64,000 nt of DNA from Zygnema cylindricum (GCA_037447655.1 JBBHKE010003002.1:162039-226038), one strand, 5' to 3'; shown: positions 31,876 through 44,841, counted from the first letter of the stretch. Notes: a model not told the origin generated them from the sequence alone. Numbers and translations are program-made.

Positions 31876-33643
31876 CTCCCCTTATTTTCTAGTCTAATTT
31901 TACCTTCAGTTTTAGTCCACATTTTTATCTACAATATTTCAATTTTGGAGAGGCACAGGTTTTGTCATCATATCAGCCACCATTTCCTCATCAGATCTAT
32001 ATACAAGATTCACAATCTTATTCTCAACTTTTTCCCTCACAAAACTCAATCTTATGTCCCTATTCTTAGCTTTAAAATGATATTTTGGATTAGCTGCAAT
32101 TGCAACGGCAGCTTGATTATCACGAAACACTTCATGCACTCCCTCTTTCATATACCCCAGTTCTTGCAGCAAGAACTTGACCCACATCAACTCTTTCACA
32201 ACAAAAAAAGAGGCCATGTACTCAACCTCCATAGTAGACTGAGCAACCACCTTTTGTTGCTTACTGCTCCAACCGCATGCACCTTCCCCAACATACAACA
32301 CATACCCAGAAGTGCATCTTCTCATAGGTGCGTCCCCATAACTGGCATCACTCCTACTAGTGATGTCAATGTGCTCCCCTCCCAAATGGAACCATAACTC
32401 TCTGGTTCCCACCAGATATCTCATGACTCTCTTGGCTGCCTCCTAGTCTCTCTTCCTAGGATCATTATGGCTCCTACTGAGTACTCCAACTGCTGCCGCT
32501 ATGTCCGGTCTGGTACAGTTCATCAAATAGATTAAACTTTCCACGACCTGTTTATAAGGGATAGACTTCATAAACTCTCTCTCATCTGGACTCATATGAC
32601 CGTCTAAGATCATCACTCCTCCTTCTACACTTCTATCAATTACTTTTTTCAAGTCCATGGGAGTGGTACAACTGTTAGCATTTTCCATCTGGAATTTCTC
32701 AAGCATATTACCTATTGTTTCTTTCTGAGTAAGTCTGATAATCTTCTTCCCCTTATCTCTCTCTATTTGACTCCCCAAAATATATCTTGCCTCCCTTAAA
32801 TCCTTCATATCAAATCTGCTTCTAAGATCTTTCTTTAACTTATTGATTTTTTACAAAGATTTACTCAACACAAGCTGATCATCCACATAAATTGCAATAA
32901 AGATGACACCATTCTCATCTTCAAACATATAGATAGAATGGTCAGAACTGATCCGGATATATCCCAAACCAGTGAGAAACTCATCTAGTTTCTTATTCCA
33001 CAGTCGGGGAGCCTGCTTAAGTCCATATAAGGACTTTATGAGCCTGCAGACTTTGCTCTCTTCTCCTTCTTCCACGAACCCCTCGGGTTGCCTAATGAAA
33101 ATTTCTTCCTCTAACTCGCCATTAAGAAAAGCAGTCTTAATGTCTATCTGGTGTATTTCCATGTCTTCCGTTGCTGCCAGACTGAGGAGAATCCTTACTC
33201 ATAGGAACTGAACAACTGGAGCAAAGGTCTCCTCATAGTCAATCCCCTCCTTTTGGGTGAACCCTTTCGCTACCAATCGAGCCTTATATCTCTCAATGGT
33301 ATTATCTGGGTTCAGTTTTAGTTTAAATACCCATTAACACCCAAGAGGTTTTCTATCTGGTGGACAATCGGCTAGTTCTCAAGTATTTGCTTCCATGATG
33401 GAAGCCATCTCATCATTTATGGCTCTAATCGATATTTATTTCTCTGGACTAGTCACTGCCTCCGAGTAAAACTGAGGCTCATCTGGGTGAGATAGCCTAG
33501 TTACCTTATGAGCAACATGTTTTTCCTGTATCCTTTTGCTGCTCCTTCTCTCTCCCTCAAACTCCGAAGCTGGAATGTATGGAAGTCTTGGATTTCGCCT
33601 CATTATCTCATCGGCTCCTCTATCCATTGAAGCCGGTTCTGGT
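31876..33643 (-). pseudogene. E2 polyprotein, reverse transcriptase and RNase H part
   Basis: Minus strand. RNase H (31939-32424, with SDASYGD and the DNQAAVAI block), connection (32443-32808) and reverse transcriptase (32851-33162, active site YVDD intact), then the gag-pol linker with the ASEFEGERRSSKR motif (~33,540-33,580). Frames change and stops occur between the blocks. The body is cut at 33648 by E3 (site CCCAC) and resumes at 40011. Confidence 0.9.
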
Positions 33644-33648
33644 CCCAC

Positions 33649-34659
33649 TGCAATTCTGTGTCCTCCATTAGACCACATAATACAGGAAGCCTCTAGATAG
33701 TATTTAACTAACCCACTTGAAGCCACAACCACTGCTGCCCAAGAAGGCAAACTGACAATTTGACTGCACCCTTGTGTAGCCTGGACTCCCTTGAGTCCGT
33801 AGCAAAAAGAATCACTAAAAACGGCCAACCAGCCGATAAGTTATGAGGCGGCAAAAAATGCCAATTTATACAAAGCTCTCTTAGAGAGAGAGGTGTCTAT
33901 CTACCAAAATTTCCTAAGTCCTAAATCTCTCTCACAACCCCTATCTAATAGAGTACGAACCAATAATATTACTGTAAAGTACAAAATGGTACTACGGCCG
34001 ATGTCCTTTCTGTACGGCCGGTGTACGACAAGGCTACTGAGTGGACGTGTGTCATTTTTCCACTCGTTCGTATATTCACCGGAATTCTCGCGACCGAATG
34101 TCATCCTTCCACGCGGCGCCACGTCATGCCACGTCCTTAAAATCCAAAGTGACCATTCTGCGATCTCGGCGATGACGTGTGCCGTCGGATTAAATTCGAC
34201 ATTAAATGTCGACCGTTTAAAACAAATGTCTGTTTCATTTGTTTCGTGCGAAATGACGTTCGCACTAAACCTTAACAAGTTATATGTTCGTTTCGTCCAT
34301 ATTTTAGTTAAATCATTTCAGTGTAATACAATAGTTTAAATATAAATGAAACCCTATATCATCCAACGGACTTTTACGACAGACTGGTTTAGAGCTAACG
34401 GCTACGCCGCGCTCTACCGGTCGGGGGTTCGAGTCTTGTCGGACTCAACCTTTTGTTAAGAGTGACGTAAGTCACTCTTTAGTCCTTCCTATGGAGCTGA
34501 GGCAGCCATGGCTCCATCGCTCTCTCTCTCTCCTTCAGTGACTACAACAAGTATGGGGGAAAGAGAGAAGAGATGGAGGCAGACTGCCATCATTTTCTAT
34601 ACATGTTTCCGCTAATTTATTTTAGACCTAGAAAATACAAAAACTACTTATTTTAACAC
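33649..34659 (-). repeat. E3 3' LTR
   Basis: Starts TGCAATTCTGTGTCC and ends ATTTTAACA. Followed by CTCCCCTAATTTTCTAG, the inverse of the polypurine tract. Confidence 0.9.
34376..34448 (+). other. tRNA-like module in E3 3' LTR (group C)
   Basis: GAGCTAACGGCTACGCCGCGC can form a D-arm-like hairpin. GGTTCGAGTCT follows, a close match to the Pol III B box GGTTCGANTCC, then TTGTCGGACTC. Antisense to E3. A copy with GGTTCGAGTCC is at 39727-39799. Confidence 0.6.
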
Positions 34660-34711
34660 TCCCCTAATTTTCTAGTCTAATTTTAATTTTTATTTTAATC
34701 CACATTTTTCC

Positions 34712-37700
34712 CTACAGTATTTTAACTTTGGTGAGGGTACAAATTTTGGTCATCATGTCCGCTACCATTTCCTCATCCGATCTATATACAAGATTCACTA
34801 TTTTATTCTCAACTTTTTCTCTTACAAAACTTAATCTTATGTCCATATGTTTAGCCTTAAAATGATGTTTTGGATTGGCTGCAATTACTATGGCTGCTTG
34901 ATTATCACAAAACACTTCATGCACTCCCTCTTTCATATACCCCAGTTCTTGCAGCAAGGACTTGACCCAAATCAACTCTTTTACAGCTGAACAAGAGGCC
35001 ATGTACTCAACCTCCATAGTGGACTGAGCAACCACCTTTTGTTGCTTACTTCTGTAACAGCATGCACCTTCCCAACATACAACACATACCCAGAAGTGCA
35101 TCGTCTCATAGGTGCGTCCCCATAATTGGCATCACTCCAAGTAGTGATGTCAGTGTGATCCCCTCCCAAGTGCAACCATAACTCTCTGGTTTCTACCAGA
35201 TATCTCATGACTCTCTTGGCTGCCTCCCAATCCCTCTTCCTAGGATCATTAAGACTCCTACTGAGTACTCCAACTGCTGCCGCTATGTTCGGCCTGGTAC
35301 AATTCATAAAATAGATTAAACTTCATACGACCTGTCTATAAGGGATAGTCTTTATAAATGCTCTCTTCTGTACTCATTTGATCAAATAATATCATCACTC
35401 CTCCTTCTACACTCCCATCATTTACTTTTTTCAAGTCTATCGAAGTGGTACAACTGTAACATTTTCCATCTGGAATTTCTCAAGCATATTACCTATTGCT
35501 TCTTTCTGAGTAAGTCTGATAATCTTCTTCCCCTTATCTCTCTCCATTTGAATCCCCAAAATATATTTTGCCTCCCCTAAATCCTTCATATCAAATCTGC
35601 TTCTAAGATTTGATTTTTTTTTATTGATCTTTTCGAAGGATTTACTCAACACAAGCAGATAATCCACATAATTGCAATAAAAATTACACCATTCTCATCT
35701 TCAAACATATAGAGATAGAATGGTCAGAGCTGATACGGATATATCCCAAACTGGTAAGAAACTCATCTAGTTGCTTATTCCACTGTCGGGGAGCCTGCTT
35801 TAGTCCATATAAGGACTTTACGAGCCTGCAGACTTTGTTCTCTTCTCCTTCTTCCACGAACCCTTCGGGTTGTCTCATGAAAATTTCTTCCTCTAACTCA
35901 CCATTGAGGAAAGTAGTCTTAATGTCCATCTGATGTTTTTCCATGTCTTTCGCTGCTGCCTGACTGAGGAGAATCCTTACTGATGGGAACCAAACAACTG
36001 CAGCAAAGGTCTCCTCATAGTCAATCCCCTCATTTTGGGTGAACCCTTTCGCTACCAATCAAGCCCTATATCATTCAATGGTATTATCTGGGTTCAGTTT
36101 TAGTTTAAATACCCATTTTCACCCAATAGGTTTTCTGTCTGAAGGACAATCTGCTTGTTCCCAAGTATTTGCTTCTATGATAGAAGCCATCTCATCATTT
36201 ATAACTCTAATCCATCTTTCTTTCCCTGGACTATTCACTGCATCTGAGTAAGACCGAGGCTCATCAGGGTGAGATAGCTTAGTTACCTTATGAGCGGCTT
36301 GTTTTTATTGTAATCTTTTGCTGCTCCTCCTTCCTCCCTCAAACTCCGAAGCAAGAATGGATGGAAGTCTTGGATTTCTTCTCACTGTCTCATCGGCTCC
36401 CCTGTCCATGGAAACCGGTTCTTGTCCCGCTTCTCTATCTCCTCGAAGTCCATAGGAGTATGTGAGGTTTCCGGTGAGTCTCCTGTATCTTGGATCTCCC
36501 CTGAATCTGTAATCACGGTTTCACCCATGTCCCTTTCGGGAACGACCGAGTTCTCCTCACTTTCGGACTCAAATCTGATCCTTATCTTCTTTGTATATTT
36601 GAAGGGGTCAAATGACTTCCCTTCATCCATGACAACTAAGTGTTTGACCAGAATGATATCTTTCTTTGCTAAGTCATAGACTCTATATCCCTTAACATCC
36701 TCATCATATCCCACAAAGTATCCAGGTTTTCCCTTAGCATCTAGTTTCCAGTTTTTCCTATCCGTGTCAAGACTGTAAACTTGGCTACCAAATACTTTAA
36801 GGTGTGAGATATCTGGTTTCCTTCCAACCCATCTCTCATAAGGTGTCACTCCCTTTACAGCTGAGGTAAGGACTCTATTCTTAATGTAGTTGGCACAGTT
36901 CATTGCTTCTGCCCAAAATCTCTTTCCTATTTTCTTGTCTGCCAACATACTGCGTACACTATCTCCTAGTGTTCGATTCAACCTCTCAACTACCCCATTT
37001 TGTTCCGGGATATATGGTACATTTTTCTGGTGCTGCACTCCCTCATCTCTCACATATTCCTCAAACTCGTTAGAGGTATATTCCCCCCCATTATCACTCC
37101 TTATCCTCTTAATGGGGGTTTCATGCAACTTCTCACTCCAAGCTTTATATTATTTGAAGTAAGTTGATGCTTCAGACTTTGTTTTCAGAAAGTAGATTCT
37201 AGAGTACCTAGACCAGTCATTAGTTAATGTCATCATAAACCTCTTTCCTCCAACCGAAGGTACTTTTGCATGTCCCCAAATTTCTGTGTGGACCAAATCT
37301 AACACTTTCTCACCTCTATATGTGGCGGCTTTGGGAAAGGGAAGTCTGTGAGCCTTACCTTGAGCACAACCACTACAATCATCCATCATTTCATTTTCCC
37401 CAAACTGAATGCCATCTACTACCCCAAGCTTTTTCATTTCCTTCAAACTATCAAAATGCACATGCCCCAACAGCTTATGCCAAATCATCACCTTAGGGAC
37501 ACCAACATAGTAAGCATTATTCTTTTCATTACTCAGGTTAAGCCTAAACATTCTTTGGCTACCCTTATCTGTTGTGAAGTAAACTTCATCCCTATACTTA
37601 GCTGTAAAGACTCCCTTTCTAGTGAAGGTATCAAACTCTTTGTCATCTAACACAGACGTAGAGACAAGATTTTTCTCAGCTGAGGAATGTAAAGTACATT

Positions 37701-39017
37701 TGAGAATGTAAGTATAGAAGTTTTACCTTCCACTAAGACTTTCAGATCTATTGATCCCACTAGATGTGTAGTAACCACTCTCCCATCCCCATACTCTATC
37801 TCTACAGTAGGAATCTTTCTTAACTTAGTGAAGAGTTCTTTATCACGACACATATGCATGGATGCACCTGAGTCGATGATCCATCCTTCCTGTGGAACTT
37901 CCCGGATTGCTCTAAGTGCACACTTCTGCCTCCGAGGAATCTCCTTCTCCTCCAGACTCTCGTCAAGAAGAAGCTCCCTATCCTCCTTAGAGGACTCATC
38001 CTCGGTTTCTCTTGACACTTTTATAACCACAAGTGCCTTTTTCTTCCCTCCGGAAGAACCCCCTCCACGGTTCTCTTGGAGCCTCAGCTCTGATAGCTTG
38101 ACACAATCTGCGATAAAGTGTTCCGACTTTTTGCAATAATGACAAAGACCCTTTAGGGGCCTTTGTCCCCCAGAATGATCTTTTTCCCCTCTATAAAGTT
38201 TCTTCGGGTCCTTCCCCCATCGGTCCCCTCCTGCTGATAGAGCTTGAATGCTCCTTCCTCCTCTCCTAATCTCCATTGTGTTTTCCTGCACAAGTATCAT
38301 CCTGACTACTGTGTTCCGTTTCCATGAACTATCAAGCATTCCCTGTACTCGGTACACTATGTTTTTGAACTCATCTGGTAATTTCATGATAAGGGTGTTA
38401 ACTTTCATTTTCATTGTACCTGTCCACCCGACAGTTTCCATTTCCATTTACAAACAAGAAAGATCATTACAGTAATCTAACATCTTTCCTCCTTTGTAAG
38501 TGTAACTCACTAGCTTTTACCCAGACAACTGGAGCTCCTGAATAGTTCCAACTCTATAAATCTCCACTAAAATCATCCACAACTCCTCGGCCTTGTATAT
38601 GTGAAGATAAGGAGTGGCCAAACCTTGAGTGAGGTGCCTCAGAATGAAGTTCTTGGCAGCCATGTTTACATCCTCCCACATTTGAGTATCGTTCTCCACG
38701 GTGTTCACGATTTGCGCTCCCGATACTGTGGCAATAGGAGTGAGGGGTGTCTCCTTCTCTTTCCCCTTTTCGGACACACAGCTGTCCCCATCATCTGCCT
38801 CCTCGGCTGAGGCAATCGTTGTTGCAGAAAACCTTACTCCCCCAAATACTGGTGGAGTTCCCGAAGGTGGACGTTTCACTTGTCCACTGACGATACCCCA
38901 GTATCGTTTTTCACACAAAGCTTCCATCATCATGGCTTCCCAATAGATGAACCCTGATCCATTGAAGGTGGGCACCCTAGAGGGTGGGCTCATAACCTGC
39001 AATTCTATGTCTTCCAT
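34712..39017 (-). pseudogene. E3 copia gag-pol polyprotein, decayed
   Basis: Minus strand. Gag starts at 39017 inside the 5' LTR and runs to ~38,517; after a stop it continues (38447-37647) with a zinc knuckle CHYCKKSEHFIADC and protease IDSGASMHM (~37,855-37,885). Pre-integrase and integrase core lie in 37653-36382 (RSDNGGEYTSNEFEEY, PEQNGVVERLN). Then the SKR linker, reverse transcriptase (36058-35684 and 35667-35437) and RNase H (35307-34712). Stops and frameshifts separate the blocks. The reverse-transcriptase active site appears as YVDY, so the element could not have copied itself. Confidence 0.93.
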
Positions 39018-40005
39018 TGGACCACATAATACAGGAAGCCTCTAGATAGTATTTAACTAACCCACTTGAAGCCACAACCACTGCTCCCCAAGAAGGCAAA
39101 CTGACAATGGGATTGCACCCCTGTGTAGCTTGGACTCCTTTGAGTTCGTAGCAAAGAGAATCACTGAAAACGGCCAACCAGCCGATAAGTTATGAGGCGG
39201 CAAAAAATGCCAATTTATACAAAGCTCTCTTAGAGAGAGAGGTGTCTATCTACCAAAATTTCCTAAGTCCTAAATCTCTCTCACAACCCCTATCTACTAA
39301 AGTACGAACCAATCATATTACTGTAAAGTACAAAATGGTACTACGGCCGATGTCCTTTCTGTACGGCCGGTGTACGACAAGGCTACTGAGTGGACGCGTG
39401 TCATTTTTCCACTCGTTCGTATATTCACCGGAATTCTCGCGACCGAATGTCATCCTTCCACGCGGCGCCACGTCATGCCACGTCCATAAAATCCAAAGTG
39501 ACCATTCCGCGATCTCGGCGATGACGTGTGCCGTTGGATGAAATCCGACATTAAATGTCGACCGTTTAAAACAAATGTCCGTTTCATTTGTTTTGTGCGA
39601 AATGACGTACGCACTAAACCTTAACAAGTTCTATGTTCGTTTCGTCCTTATTTCAGTTAAATCATTTCAGTGTAATAAAATAGTTTAAATATAAATGTAA
39701 CCCTATATCATCTAACGGACTTTTACGACAGACTGGTTTAGAGCTAACGGCTACGCCGCGCTCTACCGGTCGGGGGTTCGAGTCCTGCCGGACTCAACGT
39801 TTTGTTGAGAGTGACTTAAGTCACTCTTTAGTCCTTCCTATGGAGCTGAGGCAGCCATGGATCCATCGCTCTCTCTCTCCTTCAGTGACTACAAGAAGTA
39901 TGGGGGAAAGAGACAAGAGATGGAGGCAGGCTGCCATCATTTTCTATATATGTTTCAGCTAATTTATTTTAGACCTAGAAAATACAAAAACTACTTATTT
40001 CAACA
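38998..40005 (-). repeat. E3 5' LTR
   Basis: Matches the 3' LTR closely. The gag start codon (39017-39015, minus) lies 20 bases inside the LTR. The primer-binding site next to it reads GGTTATGAGCCCACC (one change). Confidence 0.9.
39727..39799 (+). other. tRNA-like module in E3 5' LTR (group C)
   Basis: Contains GGTTCGAGTCC, which fits the B-box consensus, 45 bp after CTAACGGCTACGCCGCGC. Antisense to E3. Confidence 0.6.
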
Positions 40006-40010
40006 CCCAC

Positions 40011-42577
40011 GTCTTCTATCTCCTCGAAGTCCATAGGGGTATGTGAGGTTTCCGGTGAGTCCTTTGTATCTCAGATCTCCCCTGAATGTGCAATCACGGT
40101 TTCACTTATGTTCGTTTCGGGAACAACCGAGTTCTCCTCACTTTCGAACTCAAATCTTATTCTTATCTTCTTTGTATATATGAAGGGGTCAAATGACTTC
40201 CCTTCAACCATGACAACTAGGTGTTTGACCAGAATGATATCTTTCTTTGCTAAGTCATAGACTCAATATCCCTTAACATCCTCATCATATCCCACAAAGT
40301 ATCTAGGTTTTCCCTTAGCATATAGTTTCCAGTTTTTCCTATCTGTGTCAAGACTGTAAACTTGACTACTGAATACTTTAAGGTGTGAGATATTTGGTTT
40401 CCTTCCAACCCATCTCTCATAAGGTGTCACTCTGTTTACAATTGAGGTAAGGACTCTATTCTTAATGTAGTTGGCACAGCTCATTTCTTCGGCCCAAAAT
40501 CTCTTTCCTATTTTCTTGTCAGCCAACATACTGCATGCACTATCTCCTAGTGCTCGATTCAACCTTTAAGCTACCCCATTTTGTTTTGGGTTCTATGGTA
40601 CAATTTTTTGGTGCTGCACTCCCTCATTTCTCCGATATTCCTCAAACTGGTTAGAGGTATATTCCCCCCCATTATCACTCCTTATCCTCTTAATGGGGGT
40701 TTCATGCAACTTCTCACTCCAGGCTTTATATTTTTTGAAGTAAGTTGATGCTTCAGACTTTGTTTTAGAAAGTAGACTCTAGAGTATCTAGACCAGTCAT
40801 TGGTTATTCTCATCATGATTCTCTGTCCTCTAATCGAAGGAACCTTTGCCGGTCCCCATATATCTGTGTAGACCAAATCTAATACTTTCTCACCTCTATA
40901 TGTGGCAACTTTGGGAAAGGGAAGTATGTGAGCCTTACCTTGGGCACAGCCACTACAATCATCCATCATTTCATTATCCCCAAACTGAATGCCTTCTCTT
41001 ACCCCAAGCTTTTTAATTTCCCTCAACTTATCAAAATGCACATGCCCCAACCACTTATGCCAAATCAACAACTTAGGAACACCAACATAGTATGCATTCT
41101 TCTTTTCATTACTCTGGTTCAACCTAAACATTCCTTGGCTACCCTTGTCTGCCGTAAAGTAAACTTCATCCCCATACTTAGCTGTAAAGACCCCCTTTCA
41201 AGTGAAGGTATCAAACTCTTTGTCATCTAACACAAACGTAAAGACAAGATTTTTACTCAGCTGAGGAATGTAGAGTACATCAGAGAATGTAAGTATAGAA
41301 GTCTTACCCTCCACTAAGAATTTCAGATCTACTGATCTCTCTAGATCTGTAGTAACCACTCTCCCATCTCCATACTCTATCTCTACAGTAGGGATATTTC
41401 TTAGCTTAGTGAAGAGTTCCTTATCACGACACATATGCATGGATGCACCTTAGTCGATGATCCATCCTTCTTGTGGAGCTTCCCGAATTGCTCCAAGGGC
41501 ACTCTTCTGTCTCCGAGGGATCTCTTTCTCCTCCAAACTCTTATCAAGCTGAAGCTCCCCATCCTTCTCAAAAGACTCATCCTTGGTTACTCCTGTCACT
41601 TTTGTAACCACAAGTGCCTTTTTCTTCCCTCCGGAAGAACCCCCTCCACGGTTCTCTTGGAGCCTCAACTCCAAAAGCTTGAAACAATCTGCGATGAAGT
41701 GTCCCGACTTTTTGCAAAAATGACAAAGACCCTTTGGGGGCCTTGGTCCTCCAAAATGATATTTTTCCCCTTTGTACAGTTTCTTCGGGTCCTTCTCCCA
41801 TCGGTCCTCTACTGCTGCTAGAGCTTGAACGCTCTTTCCTCCTCTCCTAATCTCCATTTTGTTTTCCTGCACAAGTATCATCTTGACCATTATCTTCCAT
41901 TTCCATGAACTATCAGGCATTTCCAGTACTCGGTACACTATGGTCTCGTACTCATCTGGTAACTTCATGATAAAGGTGTTAACTTTCATTTTTATAGTAC
42001 CTGTCCACCCGACACTTTCCATCTCCATATACAAACAAGAAAGATCATTACAGTAATTTAACATCTTTCCTCCTTTGTAAGTGTAACTCACTAGCTTTTG
42101 CTCAGCCAACTGGAGCTCCTGCATTGTCCCAGCTCTATAAATCTCCACCAAATTCACCTACAACTCCTCGGCCTTGTAAATGTGGAGATGAGGGGTGGCC
42201 AAAGCTTGAGTGAGGTGCGTGAAAATGAAGTTCTTGGCAGCCATGTTTACATCCTCCCACATTTGAGTATCGTTCTCCGCGGTCTTCACAGTCGTTGCTC
42301 CGGTACTGTGGCAATAGGAGTGAGGGGTGTCTCCTTCCTTTTCCCCTTTTCGGACACACTGGTGTCCCCATCATCTGCCTCCTCCGCTGAGGGAGCGGTT
42401 GCTGCTAGAAACTTTACTCCTCCAAATCTTGGTGGAGTTCGCGAAGGTGGACGTTTCACTTGTCCACTGACGATACCCCACTATCGTTTTTCGCACAAAG
42501 CTCCTATCATCATGGCTTCCCAATAGATGAACCCCGATCTATTGAAGGTGGGCACCCTAGAGGGTGGGCCCATAAAC
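40011..42577 (-). pseudogene. E2 polyprotein, gag to integrase part
   Basis: Minus strand. Gag (42560-41,690) with zinc knuckle CHFCKKSGHFIADC (~41,694-41,735), protease, pre-integrase region (41131-40,900) and integrase (to ~40,263). The protease catalytic D-S-G has its serine codon changed to TAA (near 41,453). The gag start codon in the adjacent LTR is ATA instead of ATG, and the primer-binding site reads GTTTATGGGCCCACC. Confidence 0.9.
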
Positions 42578-43613
42578 TGCAATTTTGTGTCCTTTATTGG
42601 ACTACAGAATACAAGAAGCCCTTAAATAGTTACTAACTAACCCACTTTCAATGGCAACCACTGCTACCCAAGCGGACAAGAAGACAATCTAACTGCACCC
42701 TTGTGCAGCTTGGATTTTTTTGAGTTTGTAGGAAAAAGAATCTCTGAAAACGCCAAACTAGGCGATAAGTTATGGGGTGGCAAAGATGACTATTTTATAT
42801 AAACCCTCAAGGGGAGAGGTGACTCTCCCAAAAAACACTAAGTCCTGATTCCCTCTGATAACTTTTATATACTGATGTACGAACCAATTATATTGTTGTA
42901 CCGTACCAAAATGTACTACTGCCGGTGTTCCTTTCGTACGACAAATGTACGACAAGGCTATTACGTGGACGCGTGCCCTCCTTTTACTCGTCCGTACATT
43001 CCTTGGAATTCCCGCGACCAAATGTGATCGCTCCCCGTGGCGCTAGGTCATGCCATGACACAAAAAAAACCAAAGTGACCACTTCGAGATTTCGGTGATG
43101 ATGTGCGCCGTTGGATTTGAATCGAAATGCAATCTCAACCGTTATAAATACTTGCGCGACATTTGTTTCGCTGTCGAAACAAAATGCGCGGTATCCGTTG
43201 CGCAATAGTATCGTACTTCGTACTTTATAAAACTGTATATTTGCATGCCGTATACACTTTTAGTTAAATGAATTTGTTCCTTCCTAAAAAAATATATATC
43301 TAACACATACTATAACATTTAGCATTGATCTTAGTCTAATAGGATAAAGCTGACCGCTATCGGCCAACTCGACAAACGTCAGGTATCTGGATCATATCTT
43401 GGGTCCGTCAAAGATATTTTTTAGTAACCTACTAAAAATAAGTGCTTGTTGAACTAAGGAAACGATGGATCATCCACCCTCTCTATCCTTCAGTGACTAC
43501 AACAAGTATGGGGGCTAGAGAGAGGAGGTGGAGGTAGGTCCGTCCTTTTGTTTTCCTTTTATACTAACATATTTAAACCTAGAAAATACTATAGAAATCT
43601 ATTAATTTCAACA
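42578..43613 (-). repeat. E2 5' LTR (group B)
   Basis: 1,036 bp, starts TGCAATTTTGTGTCC and ends AATTTCAACA, followed by the target duplication CAGCC. It preserves the intact site (CTACTGCCGGTG, near 42,915) of the E1 insertion. Confidence 0.9.
43332..43410 (+). other. tRNA-like module in E2 5' LTR (group B)
   Basis: Eroded version of 31592-31670; the B-box place reads GGATCATATCT. Confidence 0.4.
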
Positions 43614-43729
43614 CAGCCGCGATCGTGTGCAGAGGTGGAACCAAACACTTAATATTGAATCCCAGATAGCAATAGGGACAGAGAAACATTGTTGTTTCTC
43701 CATCAGATCGCCCACATAATTGACACTCG
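43614..43729 (-). pseudogene. Gypsy polyprotein, PHD-finger-like segment
   Basis: Minus strand: CQLC, an 11-residue spacer, CPYC, then GFNIKC and LVPPL. The spacing follows the C4HC3 pattern of PHD fingers, and the C-x-x-PPL ending is typical. The zinc-binding histidine is replaced by asparagine. The frame continues into 24387-24301 and, on its other side, from 44841-44777 past a solo LTR. Confidence 0.6.
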
Positions 43730-44776
43730 TGAAACTCTGAGACCTCCATAAGTCCTCAGAGTGGACAGCTTCCAAGAAGCCTCTATGATAATCCTGACCC
43801 CTTTGTGTTTAAGCAAAAATAACTTCCACCCTGGCAGACAAAAACTCTGACCACCTTCACCCCTGTGAAGAGAAGACTCCCCTGAGTCGATAGCAAAAAG
43901 AATCTCTGAATTTGCTCCCCTGAGCAGTAAGTTATGGAGGGTCAAAGTTGACCTTTTGTACAGAAGCTCTCTGGGAGAGAGGGTCCTATCTTCTAATTTT
44001 TCTAAGTCCTATCTCTCTCACAGACTTTATCTACTGATGTACGGAACCAATCAGATTACAGTTCCGTACGCAAAAGTACAGCTGCCGGTGTACTTTATGT
44101 ACGGACACTGTACGACATGCCTTAAATGTCGACACGTGGTATGCCCGGATTCGCTCCTTTAATCCTCGGAGATGCCGCGCTCCAATGTAACTTCGCCACG
44201 TGTCATCCGATGTGGCGATGCCCACAAACCGCCGAATTCTCCTTCCGCGATCTTTGCGCTAATTCCGTCCGTCCGATTAAACTCGCATTTGATCGTAGCC
44301 GTAATAAATACATGCGCGGTATTTGTTTCGCTTACGAAATCAATGCGCGGTATTGATTTCTTATCCGTACCGCAATTCGTACTTTTACACTACCATATAT
44401 ATTTATCCCGTTAACAGTTATATTTAAATGACTTATCCTACGTGTACATGCTTAAATAATTATCGTACTATATACTACGTAACACTACTTCTAGACTTAA
44501 CGGCTAAGGCTACCGGCTATCTACTCACTGACGGCCGGCAGGTACCAGGATCAAATCCTGTCGCTGGCACATACCTTTTAGTAATTAATCCCTATACTAA
44601 TATAAATTTCCCGTAAACATGAGGATAGCCTAGGTAGCCATGGCTCTAGCTTCCTCTCCAATTTCTCAGTGACTGTGACAAGTTTGAGAGTTGGAGAGAG
44701 AAGTTAGAGGTAGACTGCCTCGGTTTCTTTATTTCTATTCAGACCTAGAAAATATTTAAAATCATTAATTTCTACA
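43730..44776 (-). mobile_element. Solo LTR, group A
   Basis: 1,047 bp, starts TGAAACTCTGAGACC and ends ATTTCTACA, the same length as the E1 LTRs. Perfect 5-bp duplication ACTCG (43725-43729 and 44777-44781). It sits exactly in the gypsy PHD-like frame. Confidence 0.95.
44493..44570 (+). other. tRNA-like module in solo LTR (group A)
   Basis: TTAACGGCTAAGGCTACCGG, then GGATCAAATCCTGTCG. Antisense to the LTR. It is the best preserved group A copy together with 61538-61615. Confidence 0.6.
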
Positions 44777-44841
44777 ACTCGGTGGCCTCAGTAATCGGCA
44801 TCCGCCACAGGTCCATGTTGTGGGAAAGATCGGGTAGATAG
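44777..44841 (-). pseudogene. Gypsy polyprotein, segment between insertions
   Basis: Minus strand, 65 bp. Its frame continues from 53016-53176 (past E4) and leads into the PHD-like segment. It encodes a short D-L...W-R-M-P spacer. Confidence 0.6.

Larger units (their letters stand above)
33649..40005 (-). mobile_element. Copia element E3 (group C LTRs), full length
   Basis: LTRs 33649-34659 (3') and 38998-40005 (5'), about 1,010 bp each. Perfect 5-bp duplication CCCAC (33644-33648 and 40006-40010). Inserted in the E2 linker; without it and one duplication copy, E2 reads like the matching stretch of E3 itself (~36,410-36,450). Confidence 0.95.
24388..43613 (-). mobile_element. Copia element E2 (group B LTRs), containing E1 and E3
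   Basis: Flanked by a perfect 5-bp duplication CAGCC (24383-24387 and 43614-43618). The 3' LTR is 24388-24733 plus 31184-31875 (split by E1), and the 5' LTR is 42578-43613; both total about 1,037 bp. The body (31876-42577) is split by E3 at 33649-40005. The element's own sequence is about 6.4 kb of this span. It lies in the PHD-like region of the gypsy element. Confidence 0.9.

Noticed and set aside
34376-34448. Calling the tRNA-like modules real tRNA genes
   Set aside because: No convincing anticodon arm or full acceptor pairing could be built by eye, and copies sit at the same place in LTRs. They are listed as tRNA-like only.
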